Shown in pieces: positions 1 to 6,169 of a DNA stretch of 6,169 nucleotides. The DNA lies in assembly GCA_021779635.1 (NCBI GenBank), contig JAJYAH010000288.1:1-6169 (forward strand), given 5' to 3'. The notes beneath the pieces were generated by a model, which was not told the DNA's origin, did no database searches, and saw nothing but the letters and a program-made list of their open reading frames with translations. The DNA is from Pseudomonadota bacterium. Its GTDB lineage: Bacteria; Pseudomonadota; Alphaproteobacteria; Rhizobiales; Xanthobacteraceae. Position numbers and translations under genes: made by a program. Numbering within the stretch: position 1 is the stretch's first letter; each line of letters starts with the position of its first letter.

Positions 1-1271
1 TCGGCTTCCTGCTCGGCGCCATCGTCGCGCCGCCGGACGTGGTGGCGCCGCTGGCGATCGCCCGCAAGCTCGGGCTGCCGCGGCGAATCCTCGTCGTCCT
101 CGAGGGCGAGGGGCTGGCCAACGACGCCACCGCGCTGATCCTGTATCGCTTCGCGGTGGTGGCGATCTCGACCGGAATGCTTTCGCTGCCGAAAGCAACG
201 GCCGCCTTCTTCGTCATCGTCGCCGGCGAGGTACTGTTCGGCGCGGCGGTGGGCTGGCTCAGCCTGCGGATGCGTCACCGCGCGCACGATCCCCAGGTCG
301 AGATCACGCTGTCGCTGATCACGCCTTACGTCGCCTACTGGATCCCGGAGCATTTCGGCGGCTCCGGCGTGATCGCCACCGTCGCCTGCGGGCTCTATAT
401 GAGCTGGAACGGGCCGCTGCTGATCTCTTCGGCGACCCGGCTGCAGGGCATCTTCTTCTGGGACCTCGTGATCTATCTGATCGAGGGCCTCTTGTTCCTG
501 CTGACCGGCTTTCAGATGCGATCGCTGCTGGAGAAGTCCAAGGCGTTTCCGCTCGACGACATCCTGGCTGCGACCGCATTGGTCGCGGTCATCATCATCG
601 TCGCGCGCTTCGCCTGGGTCTATCCCGCGACCTACCTGCCGCGGCTGTTGAACAAGCGCCTGCGGGAGCGCGATCCGATGCCGTCGTGGCGCACGGTGTT
701 CGTCATCGCCTTCACCGGCGTGCGCGGCGCGGTATCGCTGGCCGCAGCGCTGGCGCTGCCGTTCGCACTTCCCGACGGGGAAAGCTTTCCCTACCGCGAC
801 CTCATTTTGTTTGTCAGCTTCGGCGTCATCTTCATCACGCTGGTCGGACTCGGGCTTGGGCTGCCGCCGGTGGTGCGGTGGCTCGGCGTCGCCCGCGCGG
901 GCCGCGACGAACAAATGGCCGAGCACGAGTCGGAAATCGCGGCACGGCGCGAAGCGCTCGGCGCCGCGCTCAAGTCGCTCGATGCCATCACCGACGACCG
1001 CGAATTGTCCGACGAGGTGGTCAAGCTGCTGCGCGCCAGACATGAGATCCGCTTCAATCAGCTGCCCGACAGCCTCGATCCCGACGCGCATGATGTCTCG
1101 GCGGCGGGCACCGACCTGACGCGGGAATTGATTGCGACGGAACGGAAGTTCATCCACATATTGCTGCGCGACGGCAAGATCACCGACGAAGTCCGGCGAC
1201 GGATCGAACGCGATCTCGATCTGGAGGAAGCCAGCCTCGCCAACCGCGAATACCGCGGGATACCGTTGTGA
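1..1271 (+). CDS. Na+/H+ antiporter, CPA1/NhaP type (5' end missing)
   Basis: This is an inner-membrane cation/proton antiporter that exchanges Na+ (or K+) for H+ and serves pH and salt homeostasis. The reading frame is open from the window edge (first full codon at 3). The residues before the GTG at 39 already read GFLLGAIVAPPDV, a conserved CPA1 transmembrane motif, so that GTG is internal and the true start lies upstream. The EGEGLAND segment at about 102-125 carries the Asn-Asp pair used for ion binding in CPA1 proteins. The segment FTGVRGAVSLAAALALP at about 711-761 is the conserved late-helix Arg motif. Many hydrophobic helices run to about 890. A charged, helical cytoplasmic tail follows, ending in a segment with RKFIHILLRDGKITDEVRRR, as in bacterial CPA1 members. 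About 423 residues are visible against a usual 520-540, so roughly 100 are missing. The gene ends in TGA at 1269-1271 and converges on the oxygenase gene. The family is clear; ion specificity cannot be read from the sequence. Confidence 0.93.
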   Translation, partial: GFLLGAIVAPPDVVAPLAIARKLGLPRRILVVLEGEGLANDATALILYRFAVVAISTGMLSLPKATAAFFVIVAGEVLFGAAVGWLSLRMRHRAHDPQVEITLSLITPYVAYWIPEHFGGSGVIATVACGLYMSWNGPLLISSATRLQGIFFWDLVIYLIEGLLFLLTGFQMRSLLEKSKAFPLDDILAATALVAVIIIVARFAWVYPATYLPRLLNKRLRERDPMPSWRTVFVIAFTGVRGAVSLAAALALPFALPDGESFPYRDLILFVSFGVIFITLVGLGLGLPPVVRWLGVARAGRDEQMAEHESEIAARREALGAALKSLDAITDDRELSDEVVKLLRARHEIRFNQLPDSLDPDAHDVSAAGTDLTRELIATERKFIHILLRDGKITDEVRRRIERDLDLEEASLANREYRGIPL

Positions 1272-1278
1272 GTTTCAT

Positions 1279-1369
1279 CGTCATGCCCGGCCTTATGCCG
1301 GGCATCCACGTCTTCACTGCGCTTAAACAAGAAAGACGTGGATGGCCGGGACAAAGCCCGGCGATGACG
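1279..1369. repeat. Inverted pair of REP-like palindromes between convergent genes
   Basis: Two arms, 1279-1314 and 1333-1369, are imperfect reverse complements around an 18-base loop. The outer six bases (cgtcat) and the inner eleven (atccacgtctt) match exactly. Each arm also contains its own hairpin: gcccggc/gccgggc at 1285-1291 and 1297-1303, and gccggg/cccggc at 1345-1350 and 1357-1362. A pair of REP-type units in opposite orientation is the layout of BIME elements. From memory, very similar text occurs many times in intergenic DNA of Bradyrhizobium and relatives, where it is often mis-translated as short proteins containing MPGIHVF or SPAMT. It lies 7 bases after the antiporter stop and 22 bases from the oxygenase stop, so it could serve as a transcription terminator or mRNA 3' stabiliser for both genes. 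That role is an inference. Confidence 0.85.
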
Positions 1370-1391
1370 CGAATGGATAACGCATCTGATC

Positions 1392-2729
1392 CTACTCCGC
1401 CGCCGCAATCCGCGGCCGCCCGACATAACCGTTGGCATCGCCGAAGCGCTCGATCATGACCGCGGGAAGATCCTTGGCCTTGTGCGTCACGCAGGCGCCG
1501 GACCGCACCGCGTAGCGGTCCTGGTGCGCCAGCTGCACCGGCGGCTGGCCCTGCTGCAGTGCGCGGGCGCTCTCCATGATCAATTTACGGAAATGCATGA
1601 TGCCGAGATCGGTCGGACCAAGATGCTCGCGGGTGCGGTCGGCGATCGGACCCTGGCTGTCCTGCACCGCCGCGTCCTGTTCGGATACGCCCTTGATGCC
1701 GGTGTAGCTTTTGGTCTTCTGCAGCTTGCGGTCGATCAGGTAGTCGTTGGCCTTGTTGCGCAGCGGCACATAATTCTCGTCGACCTCGGAGATCACGCCG
1801 TTGCCGCCATCATAGGCGTCGCGCTCGGCCTGCGTCAGCGGGCGTTCCGGATTCCAGGCATAGGTGTAAATCCAGCAAGAGGTGTCGGTTACCGGAACGA
1901 AGCTCTGGCCGAAGATGTTCTCGCCCGGCATCGCGCTCGGCGCATAGGCATGCACCGGCATCAGGAACTGCGCGATGCGCCAGTAGACGTTGTCGCTGCC
2001 GGTGAGCCGGCCGCCGGCGATCGTCAGCCCGGCGTCATGCGGATGGATCTTGATGACGGGACGCGGATCCTCGGCGATCCAGCGCATATGATCGGAACTC
2101 ATGCGCGCGATCGGATTGATGAAGTGCTTCTTGATATCGAGCACCTCGTCTTCTTCCTTGTCGAAGCTTAGATGCGCGAAGGTGAAATGCGCGGTGTCGA
2201 TCGAGCCTTCCAGCGCCTGCACCCAGTTGCAGTCCTGCCATTTTTTCGAGACGTAGCGGTGCGAGGCCGGCACCAGTGCCATCTCCAGCGCGGGCAATTC
2301 CGGCAATGCCTCCGCCGGGCCCATATAGGCCCAGATCATCTCGCCCCATTCGCGCACCGGGTAGGACTTGATACGGATCAGGTCCTTGGCATTGAGATCG
2401 GGATAGGAGGTCGGCATGTCGACGCAAGCGCCCTCGGTGTCGAATTTCCAGCCGTGATAGACGCAGCGGATGCCGCATTCCTCGTTGCGGCCGAGCCAGA
2501 GATTGGCGCCGCGATGCGGACAATATTGATCGATCACGCCGACCACGCCTCTGGAGTCGCGAAACGCCAGCAACTCCTCGCCCATGACGACGATCTTCTT
2601 CGGCGGGCCATCGGCTTCCGGCAATTCCTCCGACAACAGAACAGGTAGCCAGAACCGGCGCAGCAAATCGCCCATCGCCGTGCCCGAACCGCTTTCGGTC
2701 AGGAATTTATTGTCTTCTGCGCGGAGCAT
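1392..2729 (-). CDS. Rieske non-heme iron oxygenase alpha subunit, phthalate 4,5-dioxygenase-like
   Basis: This is a cytoplasmic oxygenase component that would hydroxylate an aromatic ring, or demethylate an aromatic ether, using O2 and electrons from a separate reductase. It has 445 residues, the usual size for the phthalate 4,5-dioxygenase group. The Rieske [2Fe-2S] ligands are C70 and H72 (in CPHRGANLW) and C89 and H92 (in CVYHGWKFD). The catalytic domain has NWVQALEGSIDTAHFTFAH at 168-186, giving bridging D178 and iron ligands H181 and H186 with the same spacing as D205/H208/H213 of naphthalene dioxygenase. The third ligand is probably D357 in VQDSQGPIADRTREHLG. The frame stays open upstream to 3077, but ATG at 2727-2729 is the start: GGAGG lies 7 bases before it, the protein begins in the family-typical way, and the upstream extension is repeat-derived. 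The stop is TAG at 1392-1394. No reductase, ferredoxin or regulator gene is adjacent. The substrate is unknown; an O-demethylase role is equally possible. Confidence 0.95.
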   Translation of the reverse strand: MLRAEDNKFLTESGSGTAMGDLLRRFWLPVLLSEELPEADGPPKKIVVMGEELLAFRDSRGVVGVIDQYCPHRGANLWLGRNEECGIRCVYHGWKFDTEGACVDMPTSYPDLNAKDLIRIKSYPVREWGEMIWAYMGPAEALPELPALEMALVPASHRYVSKKWQDCNWVQALEGSIDTAHFTFAHLSFDKEEDEVLDIKKHFINPIARMSSDHMRWIAEDPRPVIKIHPHDAGLTIAGGRLTGSDNVYWRIAQFLMPVHAYAPSAMPGENIFGQSFVPVTDTSCWIYTYAWNPERPLTQAERDAYDGGNGVISEVDENYVPLRNKANDYLIDRKLQKTKSYTGIKGVSEQDAAVQDSQGPIADRTREHLGPTDLGIMHFRKLIMESARALQQGQPPVQLAHQDRYAVRSGACVTHKAKDLPAVMIERFGDANGYVGRPRIAAAE

Positions 2730-2736
2730 GGCTGTT

Positions 2737-2741
2737 CCTCC
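2737..2741 (-). promoter_or_regulatory. Shine-Dalgarno site of the oxygenase gene
   Basis: On the - strand the sequence reads GGAGG followed by 7 bases (aacagcc) and then ATG at 2729-2727. The match and spacing are near ideal. This site decides the start codon against the longer frame that stays open to 3077. Confidence 0.85.
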
Positions 2742-2859
2742 GGATGTTATTGCTTTTGCGCGAGCTTGGCGCAGACCGGGCGATGCGTCAACGCACGTTG
2801 TTCTCGCGGCGCCATGCGCCCGAGTTATTGCTGGAATGATCCGCCCCTTGGAGGGCGTG

Positions 2860-2958
2860 GGGAATGCCGGGTGCCCGTTGCACCCGCAGCCTCGTGCGCA
2901 AAGGTAGAAAGCACACGAGTTAGTCACCACGGTCGCACCGGGATCACCCGGCATTCCC
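2860..2958. repeat. Long imperfect hairpin element in the intergenic region
   Basis: The outer arms are perfect reverse complements of 14 bases: gggaatgccgggtg at 2860-2873 and cacccggcattccc at 2945-2958. An inner stem pairs ctcgtgcgc at 2891-2899 with gcacacgag at 2911-2919 (8 of 9 pairs) around an 11-base loop. The parts between are only partly complementary. The element lies upstream of the oxygenase gene, 131 bases from its start codon. From memory, the same text (a CCGGCATTCCC arm followed by a GCAATGGTTTTAACGG-like stretch) recurs in Bradyrhizobium genomes, so I take it as the first part of a dispersed repeat. It could also fold in RNA. Confidence 0.7.
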
Positions 2959-3289
2959 GCACGCAATGGTTTTAACGGTTTCCTTCGGGCTCTCCCCGGT
3001 GATCGGGCTTTCTTGTCACCGTCGCCTCGCAGACACTTCTGCGAAGCTTGACGCCGGCGTCGAGGCGTCAGGACCACACGACTTCACCGTCCACAAGAAA
3101 AGCGCTCTCGTCAGCAGCGCCACCCGCGTCCATCGCATCCCTGCCCTACGTTCGTGACGATCGCGAAGCGCCCCTCTGTGTGGGCCGGGATGGCGAACGA
3201 TATAGAAGTGATTTGGGTCAAAAGAGAACCGGAATATTTTTGCGAAGAGGACTCGACAGGCGAACCATTGATTTGCCCGCCGGGCAATC
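2959..3289. repeat. Probable remainder of a dispersed Bradyrhizobium-type intergenic repeat
   Basis: This stretch follows the long hairpin directly and has no credible gene. It carries a chain of palindromes: cggtga/tcaccg at 2997-3002 and 3016-3021, tcgcaga/tctgcga at 3027-3033 and 3038-3044 around four bases, the 12-base palindrome gacgccggcgtc at 3050-3061, and ttgcccg/cgggcaa at 3273-3279 and 3281-3287 around one base. From memory, segments such as aggaccacacgacttc (near 3070) and the run through gacgatcgcgaagcgcccct (near 3157-3176) belong to a repeat found many times in Bradyrhizobium and Rhodopseudomonas, where short frames in it are annotated as hypothetical proteins. The boundaries are estimated. 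A structured non-coding RNA is an alternative, but I see no promoter that supports one. Confidence 0.45.
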
Positions 3290-3332
3290 GGCCAACGGTT
3301 TGTTTGATCCAGGCAGCATCATTTGGTCCGCC

Positions 3333-3349
3333 GGATTGCTTTGCAATCC
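3333..3349. repeat. Small perfect hairpin
   Basis: The 7-base arms ggattgc and gcaatcc are perfect reverse complements around ttt. The hairpin lies in the gene-free stretch between the composite repeat and repeat copy A. No T-run follows on either strand, so it is not a typical terminator, and its function is unknown. Confidence 0.4.
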
Positions 3350-3394
3350 AACCTCCGCACGCGGTGGCGAGGTGAACCAAACATCTGCGTCGAG

Positions 3395-3442
3395 CCGATC
3401 GCGACCGAATTCCGCAGCACCGCGAAATGACGCGATATGCCA
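3395..3442 (+). repeat. Short dispersed repeat, copy A
   Basis: These 48 bases match 6047-6094 in the same orientation at 41 of 48 positions without gaps. The shared core includes attccgcagca followed one base later by cgcgaaa. On the - strand the repeat reads as a peptide containing SFRGAAEFGRDR, a text I remember from many spurious short frames in Bradyrhizobium and Rhodopseudomonas. It is therefore probably a family of intergenic repeats rather than a local duplication. Similarity outside the 48 bases is weak. Confidence 0.75.
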
Positions 3443-3479
3443 ACAGGCGACATCCGTGCGGGATTGAACCTGAAATGAA

Positions 3480-3505
3480 CGAGGCCGCCAACCGAGGCGG
3501 CCTCG
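3480..3505. terminator. Terminator-like GC-rich stem-loop
   Basis: A perfect 10-pair stem, cgaggccgcc with ggcggcctcg, encloses the 6-base loop aaccga. On the - strand the stem is followed by TTCATTTC, a weak T-rich tail. On the + strand it is followed by ccccc and, about ten bases on, by aaatttt. No gene in this window clearly ends here, so either it terminates stray leftward transcription or it is left over from a lost gene. It lies 58 bases before the start of the beta-barrel-like gene and could insulate that gene from upstream transcription. Confidence 0.4.
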
Positions 3506-3563
3506 CCCCCATGTAAATTTTCGCAGTTGCCCTGCGGCAAGATTGCACCGATAAATCGAATCC

Positions 3564-4066
3564 ATGATCCATGGCGCGAGATTTGTCATCGTCACTGCCT
3601 TCGTTTTCTGCCCGATGGCACAACTGCGGGCAGAGGAAAGAGAGCCGTTCGCGGTGGTCGAACTAGGAGCCGCCACCGAACGAAGTATCCAGCAGGGCAC
3701 CTACAGCGTTGGGCCTTCGGCTTCGGTTGAATTTCCGGTGGTCAAGGACTGGCTTGAAATCGAAACGGGTATCTCACCACTATTCCGCCCGGGCCAGACC
3801 GAATGGCAAGCTGATCTCTCTTCAAGAAGCCGTTCACAATCAATGAGCATGTCGAGTTTATGATCGGCGCAGGTCCGCAGTTGAGTTATGCAACTGCGGG
3901 TGGCGGGACGCAGATTGCGAGCGAGTTCGCCCTCGAATGGATGATCTGGCCGACGGCAGACCGCAAGTTTGGTTGGTTCGTCGAGCCCACCTATAGCTAC
4001 TCGTTCAGCAGGGGTCACGAGCAAGCGATCGGGGTGACCACGGGACTCACCATCGCGATTCCCTGA
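3564..4066 (+). pseudogene. Exported beta-barrel-like envelope protein, broken by a frameshift
   Basis: Two overlapping frames together read as one protein of about 167 residues. The first part starts at ATG 3564 with a signal peptide: a hydrophobic core and a likely cut after AQLRA, about residue 23. Alternating polar and hydrophobic strands follow (FAVVELGAATERS, YSVGPSASVEFPV, WLEIETGISPLF). The frame is correct up to the codons for EWQAD, ending at 3815. It then runs into nonsense and stops at 3861-3863. One reading frame away, LFKKPFTINEHVEFMIGAGP begins at 3818 and continues to TGA at 4064-4066, with aromatic-rich strands such as FGWFVEPTYSYSFSRGHEQ and the ending TTGLTIAIP. From memory this matches a hypothetical outer-membrane barrel family of Bradyrhizobium, usually uninterrupted. 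Loss of one base near 3816-3818, or gain of one CT unit in tctctc, explains the break. A sequencing error is also possible. No clear Shine-Dalgarno site precedes the ATG. Function is unknown. Confidence 0.75.
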
Positions 4067-4318
4067 ATTAGGCCACCGTTAAATTCAAACCAGGCCAGGC
4101 TTGAAACAGGACAGTACCCGCACCCTACAGGAACAGATCGGCAATTTGGATTCTTTCCTGAACTAGCAGGTAGCGCGGGTCGCTCAGACCGAATGTCCTG
4201 CTCGGGTCTTTCGCAACCATACGCCAGTCACGGCAAGGAAGCCGCGATAATCCCGCGCCCCGCGATGGTCTTGTCGACCGTTTCGGTCTAGCATGAAGCT
4301 GGGGCATTCGAACTTCCC

Positions 4319-5890
4319 GTGTGGGCGGCGATGGCGCGATCCGACCGCGAGGCTCCAGCATGTGCGACAAGCGGAGCCCCCTTCCTGCAGTACATTGGCT
4401 CGTCGCGACCGTGGACCGTGCTGGCGTGGGCCGCGCTGCTGGTGGCGATCGTCGTGTCGTTCAGGCCGGCGATCCCGGTCATCTGGGGCGACACGCCGGC
4501 CTTCGTGGAATCTGCGCTTGAAACGCTCGAGGCCGGAAAGCCGACCGTGGCAGGTGGGCGCGATCCAGGCTACCCGGCGTTCCTCGCCGTGACGTTCGCG
4601 CTCGGAGGCGACCTCGGGACGGTGGTGCGCCTGCAGCAGGCGGCATGGGCCGTCCTGATGCTGGCGCTTGCAGCAACCGCCCAGGCGGCGACGCGCAACG
4701 CCGGCGGGCTCGTGCCGATCATCCTCGTGGCGACGTATCCGGGCCTGCTGCTGTTCAGGAACGTCCTCACCGCAGACCTCCTGTTTGCGGTGTTCCTCAA
4801 TCTGGCCATGGCCGGATTGCTCGTTGCCACCTGCGTCGGGAAAGCGGCGCGGTGCTACGCGGTCGCGGCCTCCGTCCTGTGCGCGGCACTCGCGGCGTGC
4901 TTCAGATCGCAGGGAATCCTGGTCCCGATCGCCGCCATCGTGGTGGGCGCCCGCCTCGCCTGGCCAGATACGTCAGCGCGCCGTGCTGTGATGGCCGTGT
5001 CCATTGCGGCGGCGCTGGCGCTGCTCGCCGCCGGTTCCCGATTCGGAGCTTCCGATTCCGACGAGGCCTCGGTCGTGTTCGTCCCCAAGACATTGTTCTG
5101 CAATCAGCTGAACATCGTGCTTGCAAGCGATGCAGCGCAACGCGAGATCGTGTCGGCAGCCGGCGACCGCGCGGATGCCACGATGGCGCGGCTTGCCGCC
5201 GACTTCGCTGCGGAGCCGGGTCGCTGGCCTGTGCTCGGCTTCTTCGGCGATGCGTGCCTGTTCGACACCGCACTGGATCGAGATGTCACCGACGGGACCG
5301 GGAATGCCGTCGGCGCGGCCGCAGCCTATCGGCGCATCTTCCTCGCCGCCGTGCGTGACCGGCCGCTGGCCTATGCGGGCAAGTTCGTCCGTCAGATGGC
5401 CTATGGGGCCCTGGTCGCATGGCCGCCCTACGGACTCGACCCTGCGATACCGGTTTCGACCGACGACGTGCCGCACGTGTCCGACATCATGGCGCGGCAC
5501 GGCCGGGCGGTTCAGCCGATCGACCTGCAAGGCGGACCGGTTCGGATCGGCCCATTGGCCGATCTCCCAGGCATCGCCGCCTATCTGTTCAGGGCTTTGT
5601 CCATCGCCTTCGTTATCGCCGTCCTATTCTGGACGGTGACCGCTGTGCAGCGGCGGCAATGCGATTTCGTGACACGCGCAGGCATCGTGATCGTGATGTG
5701 GGCGGCTTCGATCATGACCGCCGCCGGCGTCCATACCCTCGACGTCTGGCGATATCTGGTTCCCGCAGTGCCGATGGTGGGTATCATGCTGTCCCTTTTC
5801 GCCGTCGAACTGGCCGAAACGATCGGATGCCTGCGCAGCGCCGATCGGACCCAAATCCGTCCTGGCGGTTCCGGGCTGGACCTTTCATAA
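4319..5890 (+). CDS. Polytopic membrane protein, GT-C glycosyltransferase-like
   Basis: A predicted inner-membrane protein of 523 residues, or 519 if it starts at ATG 4331. About 10 helices are visible, at roughly 32-48, 102-124, 130-147, 150-172, 176-194, 198-214, 221-240, 418-442, 453-470 and 478-498. Arg-rich loops (SARR near 220, QRRQ near 445, the C-terminal tail) all fall on the cytoplasmic side in this model. The first periplasmic loop holds WGDTPAFVESALETLEAGK and then RDPGYPAFLA. An acidic residue in this loop (here probably D58) is the catalytic signature of GT-C enzymes such as ArnT and PMT, which transfer sugars from polyprenyl-phosphate donors. LTADLLFAVFLNLA and RYLVPAVP near 478 also resemble that class. 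Residues 241-417 form a large periplasmic domain with two cysteines, C261 and C313, that could pair. No strong ribosome binding site precedes either start. Donor and acceptor are unknown, and the GT-C call is an inference from motifs and topology. Confidence 0.85.
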   Translation: MWAAMARSDREAPACATSGAPFLQYIGSSRPWTVLAWAALLVAIVVSFRPAIPVIWGDTPAFVESALETLEAGKPTVAGGRDPGYPAFLAVTFALGGDLGTVVRLQQAAWAVLMLALAATAQAATRNAGGLVPIILVATYPGLLLFRNVLTADLLFAVFLNLAMAGLLVATCVGKAARCYAVAASVLCAALAACFRSQGILVPIAAIVVGARLAWPDTSARRAVMAVSIAAALALLAAGSRFGASDSDEASVVFVPKTLFCNQLNIVLASDAAQREIVSAAGDRADATMARLAADFAAEPGRWPVLGFFGDACLFDTALDRDVTDGTGNAVGAAAAYRRIFLAAVRDRPLAYAGKFVRQMAYGALVAWPPYGLDPAIPVSTDDVPHVSDIMARHGRAVQPIDLQGGPVRIGPLADLPGIAAYLFRALSIAFVIAVLFWTVTAVQRRQCDFVTRAGIVIVMWAASIMTAAGVHTLDVWRYLVPAVPMVGIMLSLFAVELAETIGCLRSADRTQIRPGGSGLDLS

Positions 5891-6046
5891 ATTTCATTTT
5901 GATTTTGTGCGGATCGGGCGTTGCCTATCAGCACCGGCGGGAGCGCGGTTTTGCGGTAGTCAACGCAGGAGAGCGCGATGCAACGCCTTCGCCAGCATCG
6001 CCGTTCGGCACATCGGCGGGATCGGCAACGACGACCGGATCGGCGC

Positions 6047-6094
6047 CCGATAGCGACCGGATTCCGCAGCATCGCGAAACGACGCGACGTACCA
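6047..6094 (+). repeat. Short dispersed repeat, copy B
   Basis: This is the second copy of the 48-base repeat at 3395-3442, in the same orientation, with 7 mismatches. It lies 156 bases after the stop of the membrane-protein gene. The rest of 5891-6169 shows no gene, no clear terminator stem and no recognisable RNA. A short AT-rich stretch (aaatttcattttgatttt) follows directly after the stop codon. Confidence 0.75.
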
Positions 6095-6169
6095 TGAGCG
6101 GACTCGTGCCCTGCAGCAGCGTCCAACCACAAAAAATTCCAGGCGTGTTCCGCTTTGCATCTTTCTGCA

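Noticed and set aside
1268..1459. Short + strand frame of 63 codons containing MPGLMPGIHVF and SPAMT
   Set aside because: It is a translation of the inverted REP-like repeat, a well-known source of spurious proteins in this group, and it runs into the oxygenase gene on the other strand.
1482..2171. Long + strand frame of 229 codons inside the oxygenase gene (also 2172-2648)
   Set aside because: These are antisense shadows of a clearly coding gene with all catalytic motifs on the - strand.
2763..2791. Possible sigma-70 promoter for the oxygenase gene on the - strand (TTGACG, 17 bases, CAAGCT)
   Set aside because: The -35 match is good but the -10 matches only two consensus positions, so it is too weak to list as a feature.
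2730..3077. N-terminal extension of the oxygenase frame by 116 codons
   Set aside because: The strong GGAGG site and the family-typical start at 2729 argue against it, and the extension is translated from repeat sequence rich in Arg, Gly and Pro.
3154..3375. 73-codon + strand frame containing VIWVKREPEYFCEEDSTGE
   Set aside because: It resembles short proteins often annotated from the dispersed intergenic repeat. It has no ribosome binding site and no domain, and is probably not a real gene.
3527..3555. Possible promoter for the barrel-like gene (TTGCCC, 17 bases, GATAAA)
   Set aside because: Both boxes are only partial matches, and the implied transcription start falls almost on the ATG at 3564, which would require a leaderless transcript.
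4645..5358. Arg-rich 237-codon + strand frame overlapping the membrane-protein gene
   Set aside because: Its composition is typical of an out-of-frame translation of GC-rich coding DNA. The 523-residue frame has coherent helices and topology.
1..6169. CRISPR array, tRNA, rRNA, integrase, transposase, toxin-antitoxin or other defence genes
   Set aside because: I looked on both strands and saw no regularly spaced direct repeats, tRNA-like arms, or frames with the motifs of such proteins.

Overview
The window looks like chromosomal DNA from a GC-rich alphaproteobacterium of the Bradyrhizobium/Rhodopseudomonas group. I base this on codon use, on the protein styles, and on three kinds of intergenic repeat that I recognise from memory as typical of that group. 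No database search was possible, so the assignment is an inference.

Layout: (1) Positions 1-1271 hold the 3' part of a CPA1/NhaP-type Na+/H+ antiporter gene on the + strand; about 100 N-terminal residues lie outside the window. (2) Positions 1279-1369 hold a pair of REP-like hairpins in inverted orientation, sitting between two convergent genes. (3) Positions 1392-2729 on the - strand encode a complete 445-residue Rieske non-heme iron oxygenase alpha subunit of the phthalate 4,5-dioxygenase type, with a strong ribosome binding site and intact metal ligands. No reductase or other catabolic gene is beside it. (4) Positions 2742-3563 contain no convincing gene. They hold a long imperfect hairpin, a chain of smaller palindromes that resembles a dispersed Bradyrhizobium intergenic repeat, a short repeat (copy A) and a terminator-like stem. 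(5) Positions 3564-4066 encode a small exported beta-barrel-like protein whose frame is broken near 3816-3822. (6) Positions 4319-5890 encode a membrane protein of 519-523 residues with about 10 helices, resembling a GT-C fold glycosyltransferase. (7) Positions 5891-6169 are intergenic and carry a second copy (copy B) of the short repeat found at 3395-3442.

The genes do not form an obvious pathway. The antiporter handles ion and pH homeostasis, the oxygenase probably acts on an aromatic compound, and the last two loci concern the cell envelope. Strand changes and repeat-filled gaps separate them, so they are probably independent transcription units. I see no convincing new multi-gene system. 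The most useful observations are the frameshifted envelope gene, the orphan oxygenase, and the repeat structures.
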